This document shows, in pieces, positions 28,227 to 36,326 of a stretch of 64,000 bases of DNA (its first letter is position 1; the number at the start of each line of letters is the position of its first letter). A program made the translations under genes and the position numbers. Origin of the DNA: Xanthomonas euroxanthea (GTDB taxonomy: Bacteria; Pseudomonadota; Gammaproteobacteria; Xanthomonadales; Xanthomonadaceae); NCBI RefSeq assembly GCF_900476395.1, contig NZ_UIHB01000002.1:713126-777125 (forward strand), in the 5' to 3' direction. The notes under the pieces were generated by a model that saw only the letters and a program-made list of their open reading frames with translations, made no database searches and was not told where the DNA came from.

Positions 28227-29942
28227 GTGAGCCAGCCCAGCGTGCGAGCCAGCGAAACGCCAGCCCAGCGCCGCCAACGCGGCCGGTGGCTGGATGCACT
28301 GGCAGCCCCGGCCACGCGTGCGCGACGCCTGGCCGGCGTGGCGGTGGCGGTGTCCGGCGTGCTGCTGCTGGCGCAGGCGGCGGCGATCGCCTGGTTGCTG
28401 CAGGCCGTGCTGGTGCAGCATCTGGCGCTGACGCAGCTGCGCGACGTGGGCGCGGGGCTGGTCTGTGCGCTGGTGGGGCGGGCGATGCTCAATGCCTGGG
28501 CGCAGTCGCTGACCGGCGAGGTGGCCGATGTGGCCAAGCGCGAGCTGCGCGCCCGCATCGCGCGGCGCCTGGTGCAGCACGGGCCGGTGTGGTTGCGCCG
28601 GCAACGCAGCGGCGAACTGGGCGAGCTGAGCCTGGCGCACACCGATGCGTTGGAGGGCTACTTCGTCGGCTACCAGCTCGCGCGCACCGAAATGACGCTG
28701 GTGCCGCCGCTGATCCTGCTCGCGGTGTTCTCGGTCGATTGGGTGGTGGGCCTGGTGTTGCTGCTGACCGCGCCGCTGATTCCGTTTTTCATGATGCTGG
28801 TGGGCTGGGGCGCCGAAGCCGCCGGGCGCGAGCAGTTGGGCGAACTGGCACGCATGGGCGGGCACTTCGCCGATCGCCTCAAAGGCTTGGGCTTGCTGCG
28901 CGTGTATGGCCGCGGCGACGCCGAGTTGAGCGGCATTGCCGCCGCGGCAGAAGGCGTGCGCGAGCGCTCGCTCAAGGTGCTGCGCATCGCCTTCCTGTCG
29001 TCCACGGTGCTGGAGTTCTTCGCCTCGGTGAGCGTGGCGATCGTGGCGCTGTACTTCGGCCTGACCTATCTGGGCATGTTGAATCTGCATGGCTTGCCGA
29101 CGCTGGGCGAGGGCATGTTCTGCCTGCTGCTGGCGCCGGAATTCTTTGCGCCATTGCGGCGGCTGGCCGCGCATTACCACGACCGCGCCAATGCCCTGGC
29201 GGCGGTGGCCGAAGCCGAGCGTCTGCTGGAAGGATTCGAGCCACCGTCGGCAACGGTGCGGGTGCCGGTGCCTCCGTTGCGTGTGATGGAACCTGCCCAG
29301 ACGCAGGCCCCATTGCTGCAAGCGCATGATCTTGCGCTGCGGCCGCCGGGCGCGCCACACAGCGTGGTCGCGCATTTTTCGCTGACCTTGCAGCCCGGCC
29401 AGCGCGTGGCGGTGATCGGTGCCAGCGGTAGCGGCAAGAGCACCTTGCTCGAGGGGCTGGCCGGCTGGCTTGCGCCGGAGGCAGGCAGCGTGGTGCTGCG
29501 TCCGGATGCCCGCATCGGCTATGCCACGCAGCGGCCGTACCTGTTTCACGGCAGCATCGCCGACAACCTGCGCCTGGCCGATCCACAGGCCGGCGCGGCG
29601 CGCCTGCACGCGGTGGCCGATGCCGCGCAGGTGCTGCGCTTCGCTGCGCAGTTGCCTGCGGGCCTGGACACGGTGATCGGCGAACGCGGTTTCGGGCTTT
29701 CCGGCGGCGAGGCACGGCGCGTGGCCCTGGCACGGCTGTTGCTGCGTGAGCCGGACCTGTTGCTGCTGGACGAACCCACCGCCTTTCTCGACCCGGACAC
29801 CGAAGCGGAGTTGCTGCGCACGCTGGGTGTATTCGCACGCGGCCGCGCGGTGGTGGTGGCCACGCACAGTGCGGCGGTGATGCAATGGGCCGATACGGTG
29901 ATCGACCTGCGCGGCGCCACCGTGGTATCGGAGCAGCCATGA
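28227..29942 (+). CDS. cydD: Heterodimeric thiol exporter subunit CydD
   Basis: 571 residues from a GTG at 28227; other in-frame starts nearby cannot be excluded. ABC exporter half: membrane domain ~35-330, then nucleotide-binding domain with Walker A GASGSGKST, signature LSGGE and Walker B LLLLDEPTAFLD. CydDC exports cysteine and glutathione to the periplasm and is needed to assemble bd oxidase and c-type cytochromes, linking to cydABX and the ccm operon in this window. The stop overlaps the cydC start (ATGA). Confidence 0.9.
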   Translation: MSQPSVRASETPAQRRQRGRWLDALAAPATRARRLAGVAVAVSGVLLLAQAAAIAWLLQAVLVQHLALTQLRDVGAGLVCALVGRAMLNAWAQSLTGEVADVAKRELRARIARRLVQHGPVWLRRQRSGELGELSLAHTDALEGYFVGYQLARTEMTLVPPLILLAVFSVDWVVGLVLLLTAPLIPFFMMLVGWGAEAAGREQLGELARMGGHFADRLKGLGLLRVYGRGDAELSGIAAAAEGVRERSLKVLRIAFLSSTVLEFFASVSVAIVALYFGLTYLGMLNLHGLPTLGEGMFCLLLAPEFFAPLRRLAAHYHDRANALAAVAEAERLLEGFEPPSATVRVPVPPLRVMEPAQTQAPLLQAHDLALRPPGAPHSVVAHFSLTLQPGQRVAVIGASGSGKSTLLEGLAGWLAPEAGSVVLRPDARIGYATQRPYLFHGSIADNLRLADPQAGAARLHAVADAAQVLRFAAQLPAGLDTVIGERGFGLSGGEARRVALARLLLREPDLLLLDEPTAFLDPDTEAELLRTLGVFARGRAVVVATHSAAVMQWADTVIDLRGATVVSEQP

Positions 29943-31615
29943 ACCCCGCACAGCCCGATCGTCTGCGCACCGTGTTCCGCCGGCATGCCTGGCGCCTGCT
30001 GCTGTCGGCCCTGCTGGTATTGGTCACCATGCTGGCCGGCGTGGGCCTGCTCGGCCTGTCCGGCAGCTTTCTGACCGCCGCTGCCCTGGCCGGTGTCGCG
30101 GGCATGGGCGCCGGTTTCAATTTCTTCTCGCCTTCGGCCGGCATCCGTGCGCTGACCTTCGCGCGCATCTTTTCGCGCTATGGCGAAAAATTGATCGGCC
30201 ACGACGCCACGCTGCGCATCGCCCGCGATCTGCGCGTATGGTTCTTCCGCCGCGCGTTGCCGCTCGCGCCGGGGCGCCTGTCGGCCACGCGCACCGGCGA
30301 TCTGCTGGCGCGGCTGATGTCCGACATCGGCGAGGTCGATGGCGTGAGCGTGCGCGCGCTGGCACCGTTGAGCGCATTGCTCGGCATCTGGCTTGCCGGT
30401 GTGGTTGCCGCGGCGCTGATCCACCCGCCGGCTGGCCTGTTGCTGGTGGTGCTTGGCGTGGTCATCGGTGGTGTGGTGCCGTGGCAGGTGGCGCGCGGCG
30501 GGGCGCAGCGCGAACAGCTGCGCGCCCGGCAACGCACGGCATTGCGCACGCATGCATTCGAGGGCCTGGAAGGTGCGGCCGATCTCGCCGCGGTGGATGC
30601 GCAAGGTGCCTGGCTGCATCAGGTCGATGCGGCGGCGGCGGCAGTGGTCGACGGCGATCGCCTGCAGCGCCGCCGGCTGATCGGCGGCAATCTGCTGCAT
30701 GCAATCTGCGGCGGTCTCGGCCTGGCCGGCATGCTGTGGCTGGCACTGGGCGCGGCCGAACGCGGATCGATTGCGGCGGGCATGGCGGCCGGGCTGGTGT
30801 TCCTGACCATGGCGCTGCTGGAAGTCTGGGCCGGCGCCGGGCTCGCCTTGCAGGCGCTGCAGAGCGCACGCGTTGCAGCCAGGCGCCTGCAGTCCATCGT
30901 CGATCAGGCGCCATCGGTGCTCGATCCCCCGCAGCCGGTGGAGGTGCCACGCAGCGGCACGCTGCAGCTGGATCAGGTCGGCTTTGCATGGCCGGGCAGC
31001 GCACGTCCGGTGCTGCAGGCGCTCGATCTGACGCTGGCGCCCGGCGAACGCATCGCCATCAGCGGCGACAGCGGCAGCGGCAAGAGCACCTTGTCCGCAG
31101 TGCTGCTGCGGCTGTGGGACCCGCAGGCCGGGCAGGTGCGCTACGCCGGTATCGACCTGCGCCACGTGGCGCAGACGCACTGGCATCGCCGCATCGCCTG
31201 GCTGCCGCAGAATGCCCCGGTGTTTGCCGGCACGGTGCGCGATAACCTGGCCATCGGCGATGCGGACGCAAGCGATGCGGCGATGTGGAGCGTGCTGGAC
31301 CAGGTGCGTCTGCGCGCCTGGGCCAGCGCGCAGAACGGCCTGGACACCTGGGTCGGTGAAAACGGCGCCACGCTCTCGGCCGGCCAGGCGCGCCGGCTGG
31401 CGCTGGCGCGAGCCTTGCTGCGCGATGCAGCGATCCTGTTGCTGGACGAACCCACCGACGGCCTGGACGTGGATACCGCGCACGCCTTGCTGCTGGATCT
31501 ATCGGCGGCACTGGGCGAACGCAGCCTGGTGATGATCACCCACGACAGCGTGCCCGAGGGTGTAGTGCAGCGGCGCTACCGCATGCGCGCCGGTGCACTG
31601 GAGCCGTTGGTCTAG
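29939..31615 (+). CDS. cydC: Heterodimeric thiol exporter subunit CydC
   Basis: 558 residues. Membrane domain ~15-310, then an ATPase domain with Walker A SGDSGSGKST, signature LSAGQ and Walker B ILLLDEPTDGLD. Forms the CydDC exporter in the inner membrane. It overlaps cydD by four bases and ends 64 bases from the convergent DUF1294 gene. Confidence 0.9.
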   Translation: MNPAQPDRLRTVFRRHAWRLLLSALLVLVTMLAGVGLLGLSGSFLTAAALAGVAGMGAGFNFFSPSAGIRALTFARIFSRYGEKLIGHDATLRIARDLRVWFFRRALPLAPGRLSATRTGDLLARLMSDIGEVDGVSVRALAPLSALLGIWLAGVVAAALIHPPAGLLLVVLGVVIGGVVPWQVARGGAQREQLRARQRTALRTHAFEGLEGAADLAAVDAQGAWLHQVDAAAAAVVDGDRLQRRRLIGGNLLHAICGGLGLAGMLWLALGAAERGSIAAGMAAGLVFLTMALLEVWAGAGLALQALQSARVAARRLQSIVDQAPSVLDPPQPVEVPRSGTLQLDQVGFAWPGSARPVLQALDLTLAPGERIAISGDSGSGKSTLSAVLLRLWDPQAGQVRYAGIDLRHVAQTHWHRRIAWLPQNAPVFAGTVRDNLAIGDADASDAAMWSVLDQVRLRAWASAQNGLDTWVGENGATLSAGQARRLALARALLRDAAILLLDEPTDGLDVDTAHALLLDLSAALGERSLVMITHDSVPEGVVQRRYRMRAGALEPLV

Positions 31616-31679
31616 GGGCGTCCTGCCGCTGTTGCTCGCGTTGATTGATTGGGTGCGTGAATCGCGGCGGGCCCGTCGC

Positions 31680-32120
31680 TCACTCCAGCAGCGCGTGGAG
31701 TGCAGTCATCAACGCAGGCTGCCGGCATGCCCAACACAAGGCAGCGACGTTCACCACGACGGTGATCCAGAACCGTAGCTGGAAGGTCGCCTTGCTGGAT
31801 TTGTGCCGGAACAGTTGCTGCGCCAGCAACGCGCCCGGCCAGCCGCCGAGCAGCGCGATGAGGTGCAGGGTCGCTTCCGGTGTGCGTTGCCCGCCGCGTT
31901 GGGCCGCGCGCTTGTCGCGCCAGTAGGCGAGCATCGCCACGATGCTGGTGGCCGCGTACCACAGCGCCAGCAGCGTTGGCAGGCGACCTGCAAACGCCAT
32001 CGCGGCCATGCCGACCAGAAACAGCAGCGCCAGCGTCTTGCGCGGCAGGCCATGCGGGTGCGACGGGCCACGCGGGTGCGACGAGCCACGCCGCCGTTGC
32101 GCAGGTCTGGAAATCAGCAA
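31680..32120 (-). CDS. DUF1294 membrane protein
   Basis: Up to 146 residues from a TTG at 32120; the true start is uncertain. After a basic N-terminal stretch come three hydrophobic segments and the DUF1294 signature YWRDKRAAQRG...RTPEATLHLIALLGGWPGALLAQQLFRHK. The function of the family is unknown. In other bacteria the domain often follows a cold-shock domain, which is missing here. The 5' end overlaps metX by seven bases. Confidence 0.75.
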   Translation of the reverse strand: MLISRPAQRRRGSSHPRGPSHPHGLPRKTLALLFLVGMAAMAFAGRLPTLLALWYAATSIVAMLAYWRDKRAAQRGGQRTPEATLHLIALLGGWPGALLAQQLFRHKSSKATFQLRFWITVVVNVAALCWACRQPALMTALHALLE

Positions 32121-33316
32121 GCGTCCAGGAAGTTGCGTACCGCCGGCCCGAAGCGCGCGAAGTCGACCAGGAAGGCATCGTGGCCTTGTGGCGAATCCAG
32201 CCCGATGAAGCGTGCATCGGCACCGCCGGCACGCAGGCCTTCGGCGATCTGTTCCTGTTGCTGCACCGGGAACAGGATGTCGGTATTGGCACCGATCGCC
32301 AGCGCACGCGCGATGCGGATCTGCGCCAGGCCGGCCAGTACCGTGGCGTCGGTCGAGGCGCCCATGTCCGGCTTGGCGGCGACAGCAGCGCCGCCAGCTT
32401 GCGTGCCATCAGAACGTGTGTCGATGGCCGGTGTGTCATCGACATACTCGGCCAGGTCGAACCAGTCCATCGAGCGGCTCAGATACAGATAGCAGTTGGG
32501 ATCGAAGAAGCGCACGAAGCGGCGCGCATGGCCTTCCAGATAACTTTCGACCTGGAATTCCAGCCCGAACGGATCATCGGCAGCCTGCTCGGAATCCAGC
32601 CGCACCCGGCCAAAACGGCCGTCCCATTCCAGCGCCGAGCGATAGGTGATCACGCCAAGCTTGCGCGCCATGCGCATGCCCGATTCCGGGTAACGGGTAT
32701 CGTCGTAATGGCCGCCGTTCCAGTGCGGATCCAGGCGGATGGCTTCGCGCTGCAGCGAGCGGATCGCGATCGAGAACGGCAATGCCTGCGCACTGCCGGA
32801 GATATTGATATGGCTGCGCGCGATACCCGGGTGCCGCAGCAGCAACGCCAACGCGGTCATGCCGCCCATCGAATTACCGATCAGGCAGGCGAGTTGTGCG
32901 ATGCCCAATGCGCGCACCACGTCGGCGGCGGCATCGGCCACATCTTCGATCGACAATTCCGGGAAGCTCAGGCGATACGGCGCGCCGGTGGCAGGGTTGA
33001 TCGATGCCGGACCGGTCGAGCCCTTGCAGCTGCCCAGGGAATTGACGCAGACCACGAACCAGCGTCCGGTATCGATCGGCTTGCCTGGCCCCAGCATCGC
33101 CTCCCACCAGCCCGGCTCGGCATTGGCCTGATTTGCCGCAGCATGGGCGTTCGGCGACAGGCCGGTGACGATCAACACCGTGTTGCTGCGATCGGCGGCC
33201 AGCGTGCCCCAGGTTTCGTAGGCCACGTGCGCCTGGTGCAACACGCCGCCGCGCTTCATCGGAAACGGCGAGGGCAGCGCGTGGAACAGCGTGCCGGGGG
33301 GAATGAATTCGGTCAT
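32114..33316 (-). CDS. metX: MetX-family acyltransferase (homoserine acetyl- or serine succinyltransferase)
   Basis: 400 residues, alpha/beta hydrolase fold. Substrate loop NSLGSCKGSTGPASINP, nucleophile Ser in IGNSMGGMTAL, and a C-terminal GHDAFL with the catalytic His. The family acylates homoserine or serine for methionine or cysteine synthesis. MetX homologues of Xanthomonas have been reassigned as serine O-succinyltransferases, so annotation as homoserine acetyltransferase should be treated with care. A 30-residue Ala/Asp/Gly-rich insert near residue 300 is unusual. Confidence 0.85.
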   Translation of the reverse strand: MTEFIPPGTLFHALPSPFPMKRGGVLHQAHVAYETWGTLAADRSNTVLIVTGLSPNAHAAANQANAEPGWWEAMLGPGKPIDTGRWFVVCVNSLGSCKGSTGPASINPATGAPYRLSFPELSIEDVADAAADVVRALGIAQLACLIGNSMGGMTALALLLRHPGIARSHINISGSAQALPFSIAIRSLQREAIRLDPHWNGGHYDDTRYPESGMRMARKLGVITYRSALEWDGRFGRVRLDSEQAADDPFGLEFQVESYLEGHARRFVRFFDPNCYLYLSRSMDWFDLAEYVDDTPAIDTRSDGTQAGGAAVAAKPDMGASTDATVLAGLAQIRIARALAIGANTDILFPVQQQEQIAEGLRAGGADARFIGLDSPQGHDAFLVDFARFGPAVRNFLDAC

Positions 33317-33468
33317 GCGGCAATTCTATCTGCCATGGCATGCGCCGGGGTGCAGGATGGAAATGGGAAATGGGAAATGGGGAATGGGGAATGGGGAATC
33401 GGTTTGAGGCCTTCCGCTGTGCGATGCCACTCTGCAGAGCGGCGGACCTGCGGCCTGGCTGCAAGGCC

Positions 33469-33568
33469 CTTGCCCGCCCACCATCGCGGGACACGCCGCA
33501 AGTACGTCCATGTAGGCTCCGGCGCGGCATCCATGCCGCTCAGGGTCCCGCGACGGTGAGCGGGCAAG
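33469..33568. repeat. 100-base hairpin element, copy 1
   Basis: Starts CTTGCCCGCCCACCATCG and ends with the near-complement CGACGGTGAGCGGGCAAG, giving a terminal stem of about 24 pairs. An inner CGGCATCCATGCCG hairpin is present. Almost identical to copies at 33676 and 34049. Confidence 0.92.
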
Positions 33569-33675
33569 AGCCAGTCAAGACGGTCGGTGTGCATGGTTTT
33601 CAATAAAGCAGCCGACCAACTGTCTGGTGCGGTGAGGGCGCCGCGCCCTCGACACTGCGAGTTTGCTGCAGGGCC

Positions 33676-33775
33676 CTTGCCCGCCCACCATCGCAGGACA
33701 CGCCGCAAGTACGTCCGTGTAGGCTCTGGCGCGGCATCCATGCCGCTCAAGGTCCCGCGACGGTGAGCGGGCAAG
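33676..33775. repeat. 100-base hairpin element, copy 2
   Basis: Same length as copies 1 and 3, with a few substitutions (for example CGCAGGAC for CGCGGGAC). It shares about 45 further bases on its left with copy 3 (GCGGTGAGGGCxCCGCGCCC onward), so the duplicated unit is longer than the hairpin. Confidence 0.92.
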
Positions 33776-33934
33776 GACCAGTCGAGATGGTCGGTACGCA
33801 TAGTTAAGAGCAGCGCCTGATGCGCCTTGTTCGATCGTGAAGCATCGTGTCCACGTCTGATGCGCACCGCGCGACAAACAGCTCTTCAAACAAAGAGCCT
33901 ACCAATTGTCTGGTGCGGTGCCCTTGCCGGTTGC

Positions 33935-33972
33935 GGGACCGTGTGGCGGCATGGATGCCGCCACACGGTCCC
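33935..33972. repeat. 38-base perfect palindrome
   Basis: Arms GGGACCGTGTGGCGGCAT and ATGCCGCCACACGGTCCC around two bases. Its flank TGTCTGGTGCGGTG also occurs before copy 2, so it belongs to the same repeat family. Confidence 0.92.
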
Positions 33973-34048
33973 CAGGGACGGGTTCACGGCGTGTCCCGCA
34001 AGCGGTGAGGGCACCGCGCCCTCGACGCTGCGGGTTTGCTGCAAGGCC

Positions 34049-34148
34049 CTTGCCCGCCCACCATCGCGGGACACGCCGCAAGTACGTCCATGTAGGCTCC
34101 GGCGCGGCATCCATGCCGCTCAGGGTCCCGCGACGGTGGGCGGGCAAG
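34049..34148. repeat. 100-base hairpin element, copy 3
   Basis: Near-identical to copy 1 over the full length; GGTGGGCGGGCAAG instead of GGTGAGCGGGCAAG makes its outer stem perfect at that position. It lies 122 bases from the ccmI stop. Confidence 0.92.
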
Positions 34149-34270
34149 GACCAGCACAGATGGTCGGTATGCGTGGGTTTCAGTCGGTGTGCGTGGGTTT
34201 CAACAGTGCAATCGACGCACTTCGTTGCAGTGTCATCGTTGATTGCGTCGCAACGACATATGGCGAGCAA

Positions 34271-35293
34271 TCAGCGGCCGATCATCAACTCCACTGGCGC
34301 GGCGGCGGGCAGTTCCACCATCACCGGCGCGCTCTCGATATCATCGGCCTGGCGTATCGCGTTGCCGCTGCGCGACAGTCGCGCCAACACCTGCACGGTG
34401 TCCAGCGACGACAGCGCACGTGTCGGCATCGGGCTGTCGCCATCGTCCAGGGTGATGGTCAACGGCAGCTCGCTCAGCGTGTGTCTTTCCACTGCTACCG
34501 GCATCGGGGTGTCTGCAGCGCGTGCGATGACGAAGACGCTGGTATCGCCGGGCATTCCGGCGCGTTTGGCAAACTCGGCATCCAGCGTCACCCGCACCTT
34601 GATGCGTTTTCCGCTGGCTGCATTGGTGGTAGGGGCGGCAGGCGCCGCCGGTGCCTGGATCGGCGCCAGCCTGGCTTCCTGGCGCGCGGCATTGATCTGT
34701 TCGAGCAGGCCGGGGCGGGTCGCGGCATCGACCACACGCAGCAACGGCTCCCAGGTCTCGCTGGCCTTGGCCGGCTGACCGGCCTGTCGTTGCACCACAC
34801 CCAGGAACCAGCGCGCACGTTGATGGTCCGGTTGCACGCTGAGCGCATGTTCCAGCAGACGCATGGCCTGCGGATCCGGGCGCCCGCTGTCGTCGGCGAG
34901 CATGCGCGACTGCGCGGCGGCCACCAGTACGTCCGGCTCGTCCGGACGCAGTGCGACCGCGCGCGCAAACGCATCGCGCGCTTCGGCAAATTTCTGTTGG
35001 CTGGACAGCGAGCGCCCCAGCAACACCCAGCCTTCGGCCTGGTCGGGATCGCGCGCCAGTGCCGCGCGCAGCTGCATGATGGCTTCATCCAGCGAGCGTG
35101 GCGTGGCCGGTCGCTCGGCGGGCGCCCGGATCGCGCCCGGCGTGCCGACCTGCCAATACAGCGCCGCGCTCGCCGCCAGCAGCAACACCGCGATGCCGGC
35201 AGTCAGCCCGCGCGCATCGCGCCACAGCGGCCGCAGCGCCACGCCGAAAACGACCAGGGCCAGCACCACCACCGCAATGACGAAGCCGACCAT
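34271..35293 (-). CDS. ccmI: Cytochrome c maturation protein CcmI
   Basis: 340 residues from the ATG at 35293 (AGGAG five bases upstream). Two hydrophobic helices at the N-terminus, then TPR repeats (for example EGWVLLGRSLSSQQKFAEARDAF, split over ~85-200), then a beta-rich periplasmic C-terminal domain. CcmI/CycH binds apocytochrome c and hands it to CcmFH. The start overlaps the ccmH stop (TGATG). Last gene of the ccm operon. Confidence 0.88.
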   Translation of the reverse strand: MVGFVIAVVVLALVVFGVALRPLWRDARGLTAGIAVLLLAASAALYWQVGTPGAIRAPAERPATPRSLDEAIMQLRAALARDPDQAEGWVLLGRSLSSQQKFAEARDAFARAVALRPDEPDVLVAAAQSRMLADDSGRPDPQAMRLLEHALSVQPDHQRARWFLGVVQRQAGQPAKASETWEPLLRVVDAATRPGLLEQINAARQEARLAPIQAPAAPAAPTTNAASGKRIKVRVTLDAEFAKRAGMPGDTSVFVIARAADTPMPVAVERHTLSELPLTITLDDGDSPMPTRALSSLDTVQVLARLSRSGNAIRQADDIESAPVMVELPAAAPVELMIGR

Positions 35294-35727
35294 CACCACT
35301 CCTGCTCATCGGCGGGCAAGGCGGGCGCAGCCACGCTGCGTCGGCGCACCACCAACGCGACGGCGCCACCGCCGATCAACAGCGCCAGCAGCGGACCGAA
35401 CCACAGCAGCCAGGTCCGCGATTCCACACGCGGGCGGTACAGCACGAACTCGCCATAGCGCGCGACCAGGAACTGGCGGATCTGCGCATCGCTGCGGCCT
35501 GCGTGCATCAGCGCCAGCACTTCGCGGCGCAGGTCCTGGGCGATCTGCGCATTGGAGTCGGCCAGCGACTGGTTCTGGCACTGCACGCAGCGCAGCTCGG
35601 CGGTGAGGGTATGGAAGCGTGCCTCTTCCTCGGCCGAGGCATAGCGCAGCGGCGCCGGGTCGCCGACCGGCTGGGCCAGCGCCAGCCAGGGCAACAGCAG
35701 CAGCGTCAGCAGCCAGGCGCGCATCAT
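35293..35727 (-). CDS. ccmH: Cytochrome c maturation protein CcmH
   Basis: 144 residues: signal peptide of about 18 residues, the redox motif CVQC (Cys47, Cys50) in ELRCVQCQNQSLADSNA, and one C-terminal membrane helix. It keeps the apocytochrome CxxCH cysteines reduced. It overlaps ccmG and ccmI. Confidence 0.93.
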   Translation of the reverse strand: MMRAWLLTLLLLPWLALAQPVGDPAPLRYASAEEEARFHTLTAELRCVQCQNQSLADSNAQIAQDLRREVLALMHAGRSDAQIRQFLVARYGEFVLYRPRVESRTWLLWFGPLLALLIGGGAVALVVRRRSVAAPALPADEQEW

Positions 35728-36326
35728 TGCGTGGCGTGCAGGTCCGGTGCGGCACTGGGCGAGCGCTCGATCTTGCTCAGCACCGGAATCAGCTGCGTGT
35801 CGATGATGGATTGGGTGAGCATGCCGCTGTACTTCCAGCGCACCACGCCGCGCCCGTCGACCAGAAAGGTCTCCGGTGCCGCAGCGATGCCGAAGTCGAT
35901 CGCGGTACGGCCGTCCTTGTCGGCGACCACCAGCAGGTAGGGGTTGCCCAGCTGTTCGAGCCAGCGCAGCGCATCGTTGCGCTCGTCCTTCCAGTTGTAG
36001 CCGATCACGCGCACGCGCTTGGTCAGCGCAAAGCGGCTCAATACCGGATGCTCTTCGCGGCAGGCCGGGCACCAGCTGCCCCACACATTGATGATGTACG
36101 GTGCGCCGCGTAGTTCGCGCGCGTGCACCACAATGCTGGGGTCGTGCAGCAGCGGCAGCGCGAACTCCGGCGCAGGCTTGCCGATCAGCGCAGAGGGCAG
36201 GGCATCGCGATCGTCCTGACCGGAGCGCACCACCGCATAGACCAGCAGCGCTGCCAGTGCGAGCAGCAACACGATGGCACCCACCAGAACCGCAGTGGGC
36301 AGGCGGGGTGAACGTGACTCAACCAT
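35724..36326 (-). CDS. ccmG: Thiol:disulfide oxidoreductase CcmG/DsbE
   Basis: 200 residues: N-terminal membrane anchor, then a thioredoxin fold with WCPAC (Cys86, Cys89) and the cis-proline loop AAPETFLVDG. It reduces CcmH/apocytochrome in the periplasm. It overlaps ccmF upstream by eight bases. Confidence 0.94.
   Translation of the reverse strand: MVESRSPRLPTAVLVGAIVLLLALAALLVYAVVRSGQDDRDALPSALIGKPAPEFALPLLHDPSIVVHARELRGAPYIINVWGSWCPACREEHPVLSRFALTKRVRVIGYNWKDERNDALRWLEQLGNPYLLVVADKDGRTAIDFGIAAAPETFLVDGRGVVRWKYSGMLTQSIIDTQLIPVLSKIERSPSAAPDLHATQ

Larger units (their letters stand above)
33317..34270. other. Gene-free region of 954 bases built from repeats
   Basis: No convincing gene. From left to right it holds a GGGAAATG/GGGAATG tandem run (about 33358-33400), a first 100-base element, a second, an 18-base-pair palindrome, and a third. 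Short open frames here encode repeats of a GMDAAPEPTWTYLRRV-like peptide on the minus strand. That peptide is the translated repeat, not a protein family. Confidence 0.8.

Noticed and set aside
26483-29329. 948-residue plus-strand open frame across cydA and cydD
   Set aside because: Antisense to cydA and out of frame with cydD; no conserved motif.
33469-34148. Regularly repeated units resembling a CRISPR array
   Set aside because: Only three 100-base units at unequal spacing, each a long hairpin with partly duplicated flanks, and no cas genes nearby.
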